A stretch of DNA of 64,000 bases from Cenococcum geophilum 1.58 (Eukaryota; Ascomycota; Dothideomycetes; Gloniales; Gloniaceae), in assembly GCA_001692895.1 (NCBI GenBank), contig KV748183.1, positions 3,224,001 through 3,288,000 of the forward strand. The letters run 5' to 3'. Every line of letters begins with the position of its first letter. Within the stretch, counting starts at the first letter, position 1. The notes under the pieces are model-generated. The model worked only from the letters and a program-made list of their open reading frames with translations, had not been told where the DNA came from and did no database searches. A program made the translations under genes and the position numbers. Positions 1 to 10,419 of the stretch are shown here, one piece after another.

Positions 1-108
1 TCCTGGCCAACCAGAATAATTCTCCATGGCAACTGGTTTACCAGCCTCCCTATTATTGTATTATATAGCTACCAAAATCCCCTGATAGATGAATCAAGTC
101 AAGCATTA
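1..108. other. Unassigned GC-balanced edge
   Basis: Left edge of the GC-balanced compartment, directly beyond the last recognisable GMC residues. No GMC domain similarity is visible. On the minus strand a frame reading GKPVAMENYSGWPG (about 1-45) is open but too short to assign. It could belong to the next exon of the same gene or to another gene outside the window. Confidence 0.3.
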
Positions 109-1079
109 CATTTCAACAAGCAGCATGTGGTCCATGAGGCCAGCGCCTCGACCCGCGGCGCGATCCCGTGCTTCTCGAGTACAGCCTTGGGCCCGATCCT
201 GGACAGCATCAGCAGCTACGGCGTGCGGTACGCTCCCGCTGCTAGGAGCACCTCATGGGGTGCGTACAGCTTCGTGCCGTTAGAGAGCTGGACCCCGGTG
301 GCGGTTAGCGCGTCGTTGATTTTCGACAAGAAGACGCTGGCGACCAGCGTGTTGGGCAGGACAGCCACGCCTGAGAGCGGATACGCCGACGACGCCAGCT
401 GCCGTAGCCCGTCCCGCCGGTTCTCATTCAGCTCGCCTAGCCCCGGCGGATTCCCGCGTTCGCGTCGGCGTTGAAGTCCTCCCCTACGTCTGCCCTCGCG
501 GCCTTGATCGTCGAGCGGAGCGGGTAGGCGCGTCCGGCTGAGCTGGCGGAGACGAAGCGCATGGCCGCTGAAGCTGTGTTGGAGCGGGTCCGTGGTCGCG
601 TTGAAGGTGTGCCCCATTTTGCGGAAGTAGGGGAGTTGCCCGCCGTAGCCCCACCAGGCGTCGTTGACGAGGCGGACCCATTCGTCGAAGTCGGATGAGG
701 AGCCGCGGATCCAGCCGCCTGGGGGAGGGTTAGGATAGAGTTTTGGTTGGGTTTGATGGAGTAAGGGTAGGAGAATGGGGACTGAGAGTACGGGGAATGG
801 GAGGAGAGGTGTGGCTTACATGAATTGATGATAGTCCTCCACCCAGGCCTTTGCCGGCTGGGCTGAAGATGGAGCGGTGGTGTCATCCCAGTCCCAGGGC
901 GAGTTCAGAAGCAGGCCCCAGTTAGTGGCATACGGGGTGATTGTGTTGTTAGAGACGTCCGGCCCGGCTTCGATGACGAGGATGTTGAGCGCGCTGTTGT
1001 TCTGATGCAGCCGGTTCGAAATCACCGAGCCTGCCAGCCCGCCGACGACGACGATGACGTCCCAGATATTGGACAGCAT
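109..1079 (-). pseudogene. GMC-family FAD oxidoreductase remnant, several frameshifts and a stop
   Basis: Broken N-terminal half of a glucose-methanol-choline (GMC) flavoprotein; the substrate is unknown. Seen from the start at 1079: DVIVVVGGLAGSVISNRL (1061-1008), the FAD-binding beta-alpha-beta motif, then VIEAGPDVSN and NSPWDWDDTTAP. A frame change near 862-870 is needed to reach PAGKGLGGGLSS, the family's glycine-rich signature. After an intron the frame reads GGWIRGSSSDFDEW (from 716). A shift near 550-560 enters GRAYPLRSTIK. Another near 443-450 returns to GNPPGLGELNENRRDGLRQL. AGAYRTP is followed by TAG (216-218) where the family has Gln. The reading resumes as LLMLSRIGPKAVLEKHG, then shifts again to GLMDHMLL near 109-140. 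The C-terminal substrate-binding half is absent. The indels could in principle be assembly errors, but five lesions in 0.97 kb favour a pseudogene. Confidence 0.85.
719..819 (-). other. Probable spliceosomal intron in the GMC remnant
   Basis: On the minus strand the coding frame ends at a GTAAGC donor (819-814) and resumes after a pyrimidine-rich stretch ending in CAG (721-719). The length is 101 bases, typical of ascomycete introns. The flanking frames (SSIH / GGWIRG) miss each other by one base, so either a base was lost at the junction or the true splice site differs slightly. Confidence 0.6.
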
Positions 1080-1610
1080 TATTCGCTACCGTGTAGAGAT
1101 ATCCCCTTCTTGCTAGATTGACTGGGAAGGACGGGTAGGTAACGATCGTCCAGCAAGGCGGTTAGGGCTGTTTATGTAGCTTCTTGTGCCTGCTTGCTCC
1201 ACATAGTCCCGGGAGACTAAGCTAGAACAGCTGCATGGGCCAGCTCTAGATATAAGTTAACTAACATGACAGGCGCTTTGATAGTTTGAATAAAGATAAT
1301 GAGTCATGCGGACTTGGGACTTTCCATTCGCAAGCTGCGGCTAATGTGGTGCTTTGGGCAAATTAAATAATTCTTCGCATGCTCCCACGCGGGACCCATG
1401 CGGAGATGCGAATTGTACGTGGAGCATGGAGAGGGGGCAGGAGCTAAGGGGGTGTTCGGTTGCAATCTGGAGCTTTTTCAATCTGACGTTGATCCGTGCT
1501 TTCACCGGCGTCAATTAGTAGATAATTAGTGGCGCTTAATCTGGTGGTTGTACTCAATCTGAAATAAAGCCGACTGTTCAGTTGATCACTCTAAACATGC
1601 GAAACGTTGA
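1080..1610. other. GC-balanced upstream flank of the GMC remnant, up to the compartment boundary
   Basis: About 530 bases upstream of the GMC start with ordinary base composition. No ORF, tRNA or clear promoter motif is visible. TpA density rises abruptly between about 1600 and 1650. This marks the edge of the RIP-affected compartment, roughly 0.5 kb from the gene's start. Confidence 0.5.
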
Positions 1611-1782
1611 TCCCCCAACGTAAATTTTAACCCGAGTTTATAAGTAATAAGCCAATTAATTTTAGAGCTTTATTATATAGACTTTAATTAATATATATAG
1701 AGATAAGGTTTTCTAGGGGGAGACCCCCTGGGACCCCCCTATATAGAGCTTTTGCTTAATTTAGAAGTAGTAGTAAGATTAA

Positions 1783-1832
1783 GGCGCCTTAGTTACTACT
1801 AGGTAAGGATCTACTACAGTAACTAAGGCGCC
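1783..1832. repeat. Perfect 15-bp inverted repeat (hairpin)
   Basis: Arms ggcgccttagttact (1783-1797) and agtaactaaggcgcc (1818-1832) are exact reverse complements around a 20-base spacer. The arms keep their GC content in an otherwise AT-saturated stretch. Could be the terminal repeats of a tiny element or a relic cruciform. Confidence 0.7.
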
Positions 1833-2182
1833 CTACTTAAGCTAGGCTTAAGGATTATATTGGTTATAAATCTAGTATATATTTGGACTACAGAGCTTTA
1901 ATATAGAGCCCTCTACGTAGGATCTAATATAGTAGATTATAATTCCAATTTAAAGCTTTATATACTAAATATTTTTAATACCTAATAACTAAATCGCCGT
2001 ATAGCCGGAATTAAAGTAAGTCTACTACCCTAACTTAATTAAATACGCGTATAGGAAGAGATATAACTATATATAGAAACGTCTAATATAATTAAGTAAC
2101 TACGTTATTACCTACCTAGTTTAGACGTATAATGACGCGATAGCTTAGCGATAACGTAATAGCTCAGCGCCGAGTAATAGGA

Positions 2183-2212
2183 GGGGGGGGAGGGGGAGGA
2201 GATTAGGGGTGG
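2183..2212 (+). other. G-rich tract (polypurine tract or quadruplex-capable)
   Basis: A purine run with an unbroken G8 and G5, then G2, G4 and G2 blocks. G-runs like this precede the 3' LTRs of the Gypsy elements in this window, so it may be the polypurine tract of an LTR element whose other parts have decayed. It could also form a G-quadruplex. Confidence 0.4.
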
Positions 2213-2334
2213 CTTAGCCACTGCAAGAAGGTTATAATATTAGTATAGTATTAAACTTTAAAAATCGTGTCCCGGGAGCTTAATTAACGACCCCTATATA
2301 AAATATTAATAATATTTAATTATAGAGCTTTAAA

Positions 2335-2388
2335 CCGGTAGATCTCCTAGGAATACCTATTATAAGTAGCTCTAAGTATAAAATCTAG
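2335..2388. repeat. Short segment shared with 16037-16099
   Basis: Contains gatct, ctatag/cctagg and the string attataagtagct followed by a tataaaatct box. The same order of blocks occurs at 16037-16099 with transition differences and small indels. Possibly two RIP-diverged pieces of one unnamed repeat. Confidence 0.4.
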
Positions 2389-2490
2389 AATATTTAGTAG
2401 TGGTGTAAGTATAGGACGGGGTATATATTTGTGTTCCCAAATATTATTATATAACGTAATTTTTAGGTAACAAAAACCGCCGTTAATATT

Positions 2491-3470
2491 ACTCAACTAA
2501 TACCTACCGGAGGTTCCTCCGTCCTTCCTATCTCCTCTCTTACCCATCTCCTTATCCGATACTATTTATATTACTATATTAACTAATAAATCCCTTAGTA
2601 GAGACTAGGGAGGGGTATTAAAACGCCTCTAGCTCTTATAAGGAAGAAGAAAGAAAAAGAGAGGAAGGTATAGAGGAGGGAGTATTTATAGATGGGAGGA
2701 GGCCTATAAACGGGAGATTAGGCAGCTATAATATAGATATTAACGTTACTTAACTAACACCTACCGGACGCCCCTCCGTCCTTCCTATCTCTTCTTTTAC
2801 CCGTCTCCTTATTAGATGCTATTTATATCGCTATATTAACTAATAAATCCCTTAATAGGGACTAGGGAGGGGTATTAGAGCACCTTTAGCTCTTATAAAG
2901 AAGAAGAAAAAAGAAGAGAGGAAGGTATAAAGGAGGGAGTATTTATAAACGGGAGGAGGCCTACGTATAGGAGATTAGGCAGCCATAATATAGCTATTAA
3001 TGTTGCTCGACTGACACCTACCGGACGCCCCTCTATCCTTCCTATCTCCTCTCTTACCCGTCTCCTTATTAGATGCTATCTATATCACCACATTAACTAA
3101 TAGATCCCTTAGTGGGGACTAGGGAGGAGTATTAGAGCACCTCTAGCTCTTATAAGGAAGAAGAAAGAAGAAGAGAGGAAGGTATAAAGGAGGGAGTATT
3201 TATAGACGGGAGGAGGCCTACGAGTATGGGAGATTAAGCAGCCATAATATAGCCAGTAATATTGCTTGACTAATACCTACTAGACGCCCCTCTGTCCTTC
3301 CTATCTCCTCTCTTACCCGTCTCCTTATTAGATACTATCTATATCGCTATATTAACTAATAGATCCCTTAGTAGGGACTAAAAAGGGGTATTAGAGCACC
3401 TTTAGCTCTTATAAGGAAGAAGAAAAAAAAAGAGGAAGTATTTATAGATAGGAGGAGGCCCTACGAGTAC
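2491..3470. repeat. Tandem array, four copies of a ~257-bp unit
   Basis: The landmark acctac(c/t)(a/g)g recurs at 2502, 2759, 3016 and 3275, a period of 257, 257 and 259. The fourth copy is shortened and ends near 3470. Each unit has a C/T-rich arm near its start (ccttcctatctcct) and an A/G-rich arm near its end (aggaaggtataaaggagg) that pair imperfectly, so each unit could fold back on itself. The copies differ mostly by transitions. No coding frame is present. Could be a subterminal or LTR-derived satellite, or tandem copies of a foldback element. Confidence 0.85.
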
Positions 3471-3538
3471 GTAATTTAGTAAGTACTAATAGCATGAGAT
3501 TCTCGTATAAGATAGGCTTAATTACTTACTAAAATACG
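3470..3538. repeat. Imperfect hairpin repeat
   Basis: Left arm gtaatttagtaagta near 3470 pairs with tacttactaaaatac near 3523-3537, with one mismatch of the RIP type. It directly follows the tandem array and directly precedes another hairpin. Confidence 0.55.
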
Positions 3539-3539
3539 G

Positions 3540-3583
3540 GGTGTCTCTGTTACTATAGTAGCTACTACAGTAGTAGAGACGCC
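3540..3583. repeat. Near-palindromic 44-bp hairpin
   Basis: The arms ggtgtctctgttactata and the facing tagtagagacgcc region are reverse complements with a few C/T-type mismatches. This is consistent with an originally perfect palindrome partly degraded by RIP. Confidence 0.6.
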
Positions 3584-3599
3584 TTAAATATTTAATATA

Positions 3600-4084
3600 A
3601 TTAACTACTAAGGCTATTAATAAGTAAAAAGTAGGCTACCAATATGGTGTAAATAATATAGTTATTAATATCGTTTATAGCCTATTTTTGCTTCTAGTAT
3701 ACGCGTAAATCGTCCTTATATTTAGCGTAGAGCTAGTTATAGGTAATAAGCTAGTTTGGGTCTAGCTTTACTATTAATATAGCCGTAGGTAGTATATCCC
3801 TTAGTATAGGCCGACTTAGTAGTTCTAGCTTTAGAAGATCGTCTTTATTCTTAGATAGGTCGATATACTACTATACCTCGTTAGTTTTAGCTATATCTTA
3901 AATAATAAAGAACTATTAAATCCAATTAGATAGCTTATTAAGGATAAGGTTAATTTTTAATTTAATAGAGGTCGTTATTTTTAGAATTTAATAGGTTAGA
4001 AAGGGTCTAGGTTAGGGTCCAGCTAGCGTCTTAGCAGAACCTTATTTAGACATTCCAAACTTTTAATTTAATTTATTAGTTTAG
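3600..4084 (-). pseudogene. Copia-type gag remnant (5' part), minus strand
   Basis: Read from about 4055 leftwards, an ATG-initiated frame with TAA/TAG at probable Gln/Trp positions leads into LSNWI, then a block with TNEV, YIDLSKNKDDL and LLSRP. This matches the layout of the N-terminal gag domain of fungal Copia polyproteins (a Trp-bearing N-terminal helix followed by a YIDP-like motif). It ends near 3600. About 70 bases around the start (4010-4075) also occur at 39160-39230 inside the TRIM-like element, so the two share ancestry. Copia-1 is inserted immediately upstream of this gag, in its 5' leader. No pol follows. Confidence 0.6.
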
Positions 4085-4283
4085 TGTTAGGAATAAAGGC
4101 AAATGGTCACTATATAAGGCATATTGCCGTCACGTATAGCAAGTTGCCATCACGTACTGCCGCGGCACTAGCGTGGTAAGGAACCTTAAGTTCCTTACCC
4201 CTTTCTTTAAGAATAAAAAAGAACAACAACTATTATACTACCTACGATCCGTAGCTACGTGATATTACCTTGTGTATCTAACA
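4085..4283 (+). repeat. Copia-1 5' LTR (199 bp)
   Basis: Begins TGTTAGGAAT and ends GTATCTAACA. Contains a perfect 10-bp stem, ggtaaggaac/gttccttacc, with loop cttaa at 4175-4199. The sequence just inside the LTR, ctaatcagtggttaac, sits at the primer-binding-site position. A similar string (ctgatcagt, ctaattagtggtta) follows the LTRs of the other Copia families here. Confidence 0.95.
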
Positions 4284-4639
4284 CTAATCAGTGGTTAACT
4301 TTATAGTTATACCATAGAATAGCTAGGTATTCACCAAGAAGAGATAAGCTACTATACTAGTGCTACTTGTGCTAAGGGAAGCTGTCTTTTAAGGTTAGAA
4401 CTGGTCCTAAACCTTAAATAGAACTCTTCCATAAATCTAAGGATCTAAAGGCCAGAACTAGTCCTAAGCCTTCCCTAGATTATAGATTCTTGCGTCTATT
4501 ACGTAGAATAATACGCTTTATAAGTCTTTATAATTTAAGGCTAGAACTAGTCCTAAGCCCTATAATCGCAAATATATGTCACGAACGCGTACTAAACGAT
4601 AATCCCTATACTACTAATATTCCCTTCCTCCGAAGATAT

Positions 4640-6300
4640 AACTATGGCCACTCCAAACAACTAGAGAGACTCCTTACTACTAGGGGTAGCTATATACGCG
4701 AAACTCATTAATAAAGATTAGGACGCATTTACCTTTAATATAATAACCTGTACCGTAAAACAAGTTAATAGCTTTTTCCTACACCATATTCTATTCTACT
4801 GAGATAGCTACTACGCCGATTTACAGTTATGGGAATACTTTAGGGAGGATTTTATAGGATAGACCGCTGACACCTAGGTACTTAGTAATGTTAATATTAT
4901 TTAGGATTTTCAAGACTCCCTCTAAAGGAATAGGGTATATGTTGCTAAGGACGGTAACCTAATTGCTAGTAATATTTACGCCGTTTTTACTAGTATAGAA
5001 GAACTAGTATAGACGGAAGCTAAGATTATATATTAACTACGGAAACCTAAAACTAACCTATATTCTTCGGAAGGTAACTTTAATTTGGAATAAAACCCCT
5101 AGAACGCTACTCTCCTACTTAGAGGTGCTCTCCTACTTAGAGGTGCTCTTCCTCTACCTCTACTATCTCTAACTCCTCTATTTTAGCTAACCGATAAGCC
5201 TTTATCTTAAGAAGTTACGAATCTAATAAAGGTATATTTAGATGAAGAGAAAAAGTTTAGAGGAGAATTGTATAATATACTCGGAGTAAAACTATAGGTC
5301 TTTTATAACTGCTGTAATAAGGTTAGAATTTAACGCCACTAGTTCCATTATGCTTTCTCTATTATATTAAAGGGACGGGCGGTAATGTTCTATTACGACT
5401 ATATCGTAGGTAAAAACTATAGCTTTAATATAATGCTTTAGCTTACTAGAGCCCACTTTAAAACTAATAAGAACTGCTAACTCTATATATCTAAATAGCG
5501 GGAGACTATATTTTAGAGAGTTATCGCTTCTAACCTAATAACGACTTGCCTAGAGTGTCTTTAACTACTTTTTAATAAACTCTAGAAAATCTAATGTGGT
5601 TTTACCGAAACCTACTAAAATAAGAATAATCTAAGGGACTAGGTTATCTTAGCATGCCATAGCGTTCCTAAGTATAATTTGGCGCTATATAAACCTATAG
5701 ATATATTTAAAGGAGTATATGCCAAACTACGCTCTACTGTAGGTACTATAATGCGAATATAAAAACCCCAATAATTCTATACTAAAAACCCTATTTAAAC
5801 CGGGATTCCAAACTAATATAATTATAACTAGACTGATTGAATATATGGCGGCTGGAGTAGGGGATACGGCAGAGGGTATAATTAACGTTAACTATGAAGT
5901 AATCGTGGAGGTCCTTGTAGAGGTTCATTTCGGAACAACCGTTAAAAGAAGTGCTACGTTTGTAAGAAGCCAAATTGCTAGTTAAATAGACACTCTCTTA
6001 ATAAGTGAAAGGAGGCATATAATAAGTTCCGATAGAGTGTAAGAAATGTTAGAAATTATAAGGTTACTGTGGCCTACTTTTAAAGCTTTCTGGTCTAATA
6101 TAAAGGCATAGAAGACCTTAAGGATAAGGTTAATAAGGCCAAACAGCTCCTTATGGATATGGACATTAAGGACTACTCTCCCGACTAATACTTTACTAAG
6201 TATAGTAAGGTAAATGGTATATAAACCGTTGCTATCCTTAATAACCAATCTACGTTCTATTCTATTATAAAGTTAGATATCTTTAACGAGCCAAAGGAAA
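4640..6300 (+). pseudogene. Copia-1 gag with CCHC zinc knuckle
   Basis: Nucleocapsid and capsid part of the polyprotein, which packages element RNA in a cytoplasmic particle. A frame can be followed from an ATG near 4651 (MATPNN). Key stretches are SQEVTNLIKVYL-like (RIP stop at Gln) near 5200-5235, a helical capsid region to about 5690, then an Arg/Gly-rich segment around 5845-5875 and the knuckle KCYVCKKPNC near 5950-5980. The Cys residues survive here. Many TAG/TAA stops and probably small frame breaks are present. Confidence 0.75.
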
Positions 6301-9300
6301 GTTCCGCGTTCTCCTTTAATAATAGATACTCGGCGAATGTCTTCTATGGTATTATGCTAGATACTAGAGCCGTAGGAGTATCTACAGTAGGAGAACCTTA
6401 AGTTTGAGCCCTTTAGTAGCTTAATAACTCTGTTTAGATTGACTATTTAACGGCAGGCCAATATACGATTCGTTTTAGCAAGGGTACTGCGATCTCTCTC
6501 GGCACAATTAGGGTCTAAACCCCCTTAGGATATATTACTTTCTATATTATTCCTACGAACACTCCGTTTCTATTTTGCATAAAAGATATAGATAAATTAG
6601 GCGTTAGGCTTAATAACCTTAAGAATATACTTATTTAGGGAGATAATTGGGTGCCCGTTATGCGCAAGTGGGGTTACCCCTAGTTGCTCCTTTATTAACT
6701 AGAAAAGAGTATTGCTTAAAGCCACTTAACTAAGTTAGAGCTATGTTAACTACACCATCGTTTTAGCCACCTATCTATTTACTAACTGCTTAGGGTTCTT
6801 TAACAAGTAGGTTATAAAGTTAAGGTTAAGGCAATTAAGTATTTTATAAAGTACTACTATCACTGCTAAATAAACTAGAAGTCCCCTAGCCGATTTAAGT
6901 TTACCCTTAAAGATAACTACGACTTTAACTTCTGTATTATTATTAATATTATATATCTTAACGGTAAGCTAGTCCTCTAAGCTATTAACTTATTAACCTC
7001 CTTCTAAGCCGCATGTTTCTTAAGGGATATATTAGCTAGGAATACATAGAATACCCTTTGGTTGTGCTAGATCGATATCTACCTAGGACCCCCTAATTAA
7101 ATTATTTATAACGTAGAAAAGAACTTCTTATCTGCGGAGTTTTAACAATAGGTAAAAGTAATGGTAATTAAGGTTAAGGAAGTCCCTATTAAGGCACATA
7201 ACAGTATTAAAAAAGTAGAGCGATACTATACGCTATTGCGCCGAGTATATAAGATTATTTCTTTAGAACTAAAGGATGATAGTAAAGAAATTATCTTACA
7301 GATGGCTGTTAAGGCTGTTAACAATTCCGCTGGCCCAGATAGGCTCGTACTTATATTGCTAGTCTTTAGCGCCTACCCTTAAATGACTAATAATTCTCTA
7401 CTATCTCCCTCTATTATGCAATAAGCTAAGGCTATTCGCAAAGTAATAAAGGAGGTACGACGTCTATACGCTACGCGCCAGGTTAATAACGTACTAGGAA
7501 TAAGAAATGGCCTAAATACCTTAACTACGCTTAATCTGCCACTCCAATCTAAAGTACGGGTATGGCGTAAAAAGGGAGGATAGTTAGGCCTATATAAACT
7601 TATTATAATTAATAGTTAAACTTATACTCTCTAGATGTCCTATAGACCTACTTAATTCCGTTTAACCGTTGTTAAGCCCTACTATAGGAATAATAGTTCC
7701 GAGCCTTTATAGGATGCCCTAAAGGATGCCCCGGAGGATACCCCGGAGGAGAACTATAATTAATATGCTCTAGAAGGAGACTATAATTCTAATATAGTTG
7801 TAGCAGATGTGCTGCAACTATGACGCGGTAGAGGTCGCCTAAAAGGATCACGAAATTACCAATACCTCGTTGATCTTAAAGAGTAATTCGTTGCTGCCAT
7901 TAAGAATAGAGTTGAGTTGTTGATGGCCTTTATAACAGCTAAAGAGAAGGCTAACTTTAAGCTCGTAAAACAGCTCTAAAAGGAAGGTCGTATTATAACT
8001 CCAGGAGCTCCTTTTTAAGTATCTGATAAGTAGGAGATTGACGGTCTTATTATAAGAGGAGTCTTTAAATTTAAGAAGTATAACCCTACTAAGCTTAATG
8101 GAGTCCGCATCTTTAAGTTAAGAATAGTTAATAAGATTAAGGGCAAAGCTACTAATACCCTATTTGAGAAATTAAGGCTTATTATCTAGGGCTATAATAA
8201 TAATGGTAAGGAGATAATTTTTATGCAATCTCCTATAATTTAACGAGCGAGTTAACGAGTTATTATCGCACTAGCTCCCTCCTTAATAAAGAATGGAATA
8301 GTAGTTTATTTGCGAGATATTACTTAGGCCTATACCTAATTAGAGACGCGCCTTTAGCGCTTAATACTGGTATACCTTCCAGAGCAAATTCGCCACCAAT
8401 ATCCCGAAGATACGATTATGGTTGTGCTTAAGCCACTATATGGAATTGCAGAGGTAGGAACCCATTGGTAGGCTACCTATAGTAAGCACCATAAAGAGAA
8501 GCTTTTGATAACTACTTCTATATTTAACCTATGCTTCCTTATTATAACTACAGGAACTCCGTTTGGAATTATTAGTATATAAATTGACGATATAATTATC
8601 TTGGGGGACGACTAATTCTTAGCTCTTAAAGAAGATGAGCTAGTAAAGGCAAATCTTATAGTAAAGCTAAAAGAAAAGCTTAATTTAATAACACTATTAC
8701 TCTTTAATAGATGTATCCTCTCCCTAAATAAGGATTCTATTACTTTGCGCTAGAAGGGTTAAGGTAAGAAGATTAATATTATTAACGTTAATTCCCTAAA
8801 GCAAGGATACGTAGAGCAACGCGCTTGCGGAGCTTATGTTACTTCTATCTGTTAACCCGAGGCTTTATTTAATCTCTCTATTGCCGCCTAACACCAGGAA
8901 CTAACTAAGGATAACGTTCTTGCCCTAAATAAACGTCTTTTCTGGCAAATAAACCATCTTAATTGGGGACTACTCTACGTGCCTATTAATCTTCCTACCG
9001 CTAAGCTCTTTGTATTTATTAATAGATCATTTGTAAATAATAAAGATTTTAGCTCCTAGTTAGGATATAAGATTATTATTATAAACAAATTTACTGGAGA
9101 GAATGACTTTATAATTTATAGTAATCTTATCTATTAGAGCTTAACTAAGAGTAAGCGCGTTACCTAAAGTGTTTTGGCGTTAGAGATATATAAAATGGTT
9201 GGCGGAGTTAATATAGCAATTGCAATTGGAACTACCCTAAAGATAATTATAGATTGACTCGAACTTCCCGTTATCCCTATAATCGTATACACCGATTCAT

Positions 9301-9560
9301 TTTCCCTTTATAAGTATTTAGTTAAGCTTAGTACTATAAAGGAGAAGCGCCTTATAATTAATATTATGGCACTTCGGCAATCCTATAAGCGTTAAGAACT
9401 CTTTAAGATTTAATAGATTAATGGCTAAGATAACCTAGTAGATGCGATAATGAAGGCGAACCTAAACAAGGCACTAGAGATGTTTGTTAATACAAATACT
9501 CTGCGTGTACGAGTTAAAGGTTGGGTTAAAAGGGAGTCCCTAGAAATTTCTTAGTCACGT
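6300..9560 (+). pseudogene. Copia-1 pol: protease, integrase, RT, RNase H
   Basis: Domains in Copia order. Protease: GIMLDTRAVGVST at 6350-6400 (family D-T-G, here D-T-R). Integrase: about 6700-7380, with an uninterrupted 74-codon piece at 7161-7382 that ends AGPDRLVLILLVFSAYP, then GIRNGLNTLTTLNLP near 7500-7550. Linker: GRGRLKGS at about 7830. Reverse transcriptase: from about 8040, with IDDIIILGDD (catalytic D-D pair retained) near 8583-8612. RNase H: to about 9530, with the YTDS and NLVDAIMKANLNKALE blocks. Stops are mainly TAG/TAA at Gln/Trp sites. Confidence 0.9.
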
Positions 9561-9636
9561 GAGGTCTTAAGATATTTAGGAACTTCGACCGGCGGTTAAA
9601 GTTGTCTGATTGGTTAGATTCTGCGGACCCTAACTT

Positions 9637-9714
9637 AAACCAGCTAATTAGGATTTTCCATCCCCGGGATGGAAAATCGCTATTGGCTCGCTTACCGCTA
9701 GCGCCTTGGCGGCC
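9637..9714 (+). repeat. 78-bp palindrome-bearing 3'-UTR module, copy 1
   Basis: Lies between the pol end and the 3' LTR of Copia-1. It centres on a 25-base perfect palindrome at 9653-9677 (arms attttccatccc / gggatggaaaat around one central base), followed by ggctcgcttaccgctagcgc and cttggcggcc. It recurs at 35981-36058, 43991-44067 and 60550-60626. Confidence 0.85.
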
Positions 9715-9894
9715 CTACTGACAAGATACCTACCCATAACTTATAAGCAAGAAAGCACCATATGCTAAGAGGCAAATTTTGGGATAGCGAGACTTATATT
9801 GCAATGGCAATAGTAAGTAAGGAGAATTAATTTTTGTTCCGCTAGTTAAGCGGTATATATATATAGATAGTAACTATAAAAGAAGAGTTGCCAG

Positions 9895-10093
9895 TGTTGG
9901 GAATAAAGGCAAATGGTCACTATATGAGGTATATTACCGTCACGTGTGGCAAGTTGCCATCACGTGCCGCCGCGGCACTAGCGTAGTAAGGAACCTTAAG
10001 TTCCTTACCCCTTTCTTCAAGAATAAAAAAGAACAACAACCATCATACTACCTACGATCCGTAGCTACGTGATATTACCTTATGTATCCAACA
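9895..10093 (+). repeat. Copia-1 3' LTR (199 bp)
   Basis: Aligns over its full length to 4085-4283 without gaps. It is less mutated than the 5' copy: several CpA/TpG sites kept here are TpA there. A purine stretch (aaaagaagag) just upstream at about 9877-9888 is the likely polypurine tract. Confidence 0.95.
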
Positions 10094-10144
10094 TTTAGAT
10101 TACTAAAATCCAAAATTTTGTTACGGGGAGCGCGATTAATAACC

Positions 10145-10345
10145 TGTTAGCGACTCAGTCAATCGAGGCACGAGCACGGCAAGAGGGACGCGCAAGCCTA
10201 TACGATTGGTAGTCTATAAACGAGGATCTAAAGCTAGAGAAAGGAAAGGAGAAAAAGAGCAGCGCCGGTTGAAGTAGGGTTCTTTTATGCGGTCCTCTAG
10301 TTACGTAACCGCGAAGTTCTACTAAGTTCTGCCAGTGCCGTAATA
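10145..10345 (-). repeat. Gypsy-2 3' LTR (201 bp)
   Basis: Starts TGTTAGCGAC and ends GCCGTAATA on the plus strand. Ends were chosen because they give equal LTR lengths, a perfect target duplication and TG..(C>T)A termini. Confidence 0.93.
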
Positions 10346-10419
10346 TTACCCCCCCCTCTGTAAAAGCCTGCCCTTAGGCTTTATAGTCCGTATTATGCTT
10401 ATAGGGCGTTCTTATCTTT

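Larger units (their letters stand above)
1611..2490. other. AT-rich degenerate sequence without a gene
   Basis: Heavily TpA-enriched sequence with no followable coding frame. It holds a strong inverted repeat, a G-rich tract and a short segment shared with 16037-16099, listed separately. It is probably very old transposon debris; the parent family is not recognisable. Confidence 0.5.
4085..10093 (+). mobile_element. Copia-1: complete Ty1/Copia LTR retrotransposon, RIP-inactivated
   Basis: Two 199-bp LTRs (4085-4283 and 9895-10093), both beginning TGTT and ending AACA, enclose a gag-pol in Copia order (gag, zinc knuckle, protease, integrase, reverse transcriptase, RNase H). The element is flanked by a perfect 5-bp duplication, tttag, at 4080-4084 and 10094-10098. 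The two LTRs differ at about 14 positions, all C/T or G/A transitions. The total of 6.0 kb is normal for fungal Copia. Dozens of in-frame stops, mostly TAG/TAA at expected Gln/Trp, make it non-functional. The same family is present as Copia-A' (34366-36401), and Copia-D is a close relative. Confidence 0.95.

Noticed and set aside
1440-1620. Start of a small DNA transposon (gggtgttcggttg)
   Set aside because: No matching inverted terminus or target duplication found nearby; left unassigned.
4490-4711. 73-codon plus-strand open frame just inside Copia-1
   Set aside because: The gag frame beginning at the ATG near 4651 is in another frame and continues into recognisable capsid sequence.
4085-10093. 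Copia-1 as a still active element, given intact LTRs and target duplication
   Set aside because: Many in-frame stops in gag and pol and 14 LTR differences; it could move only if supplied with proteins in trans.
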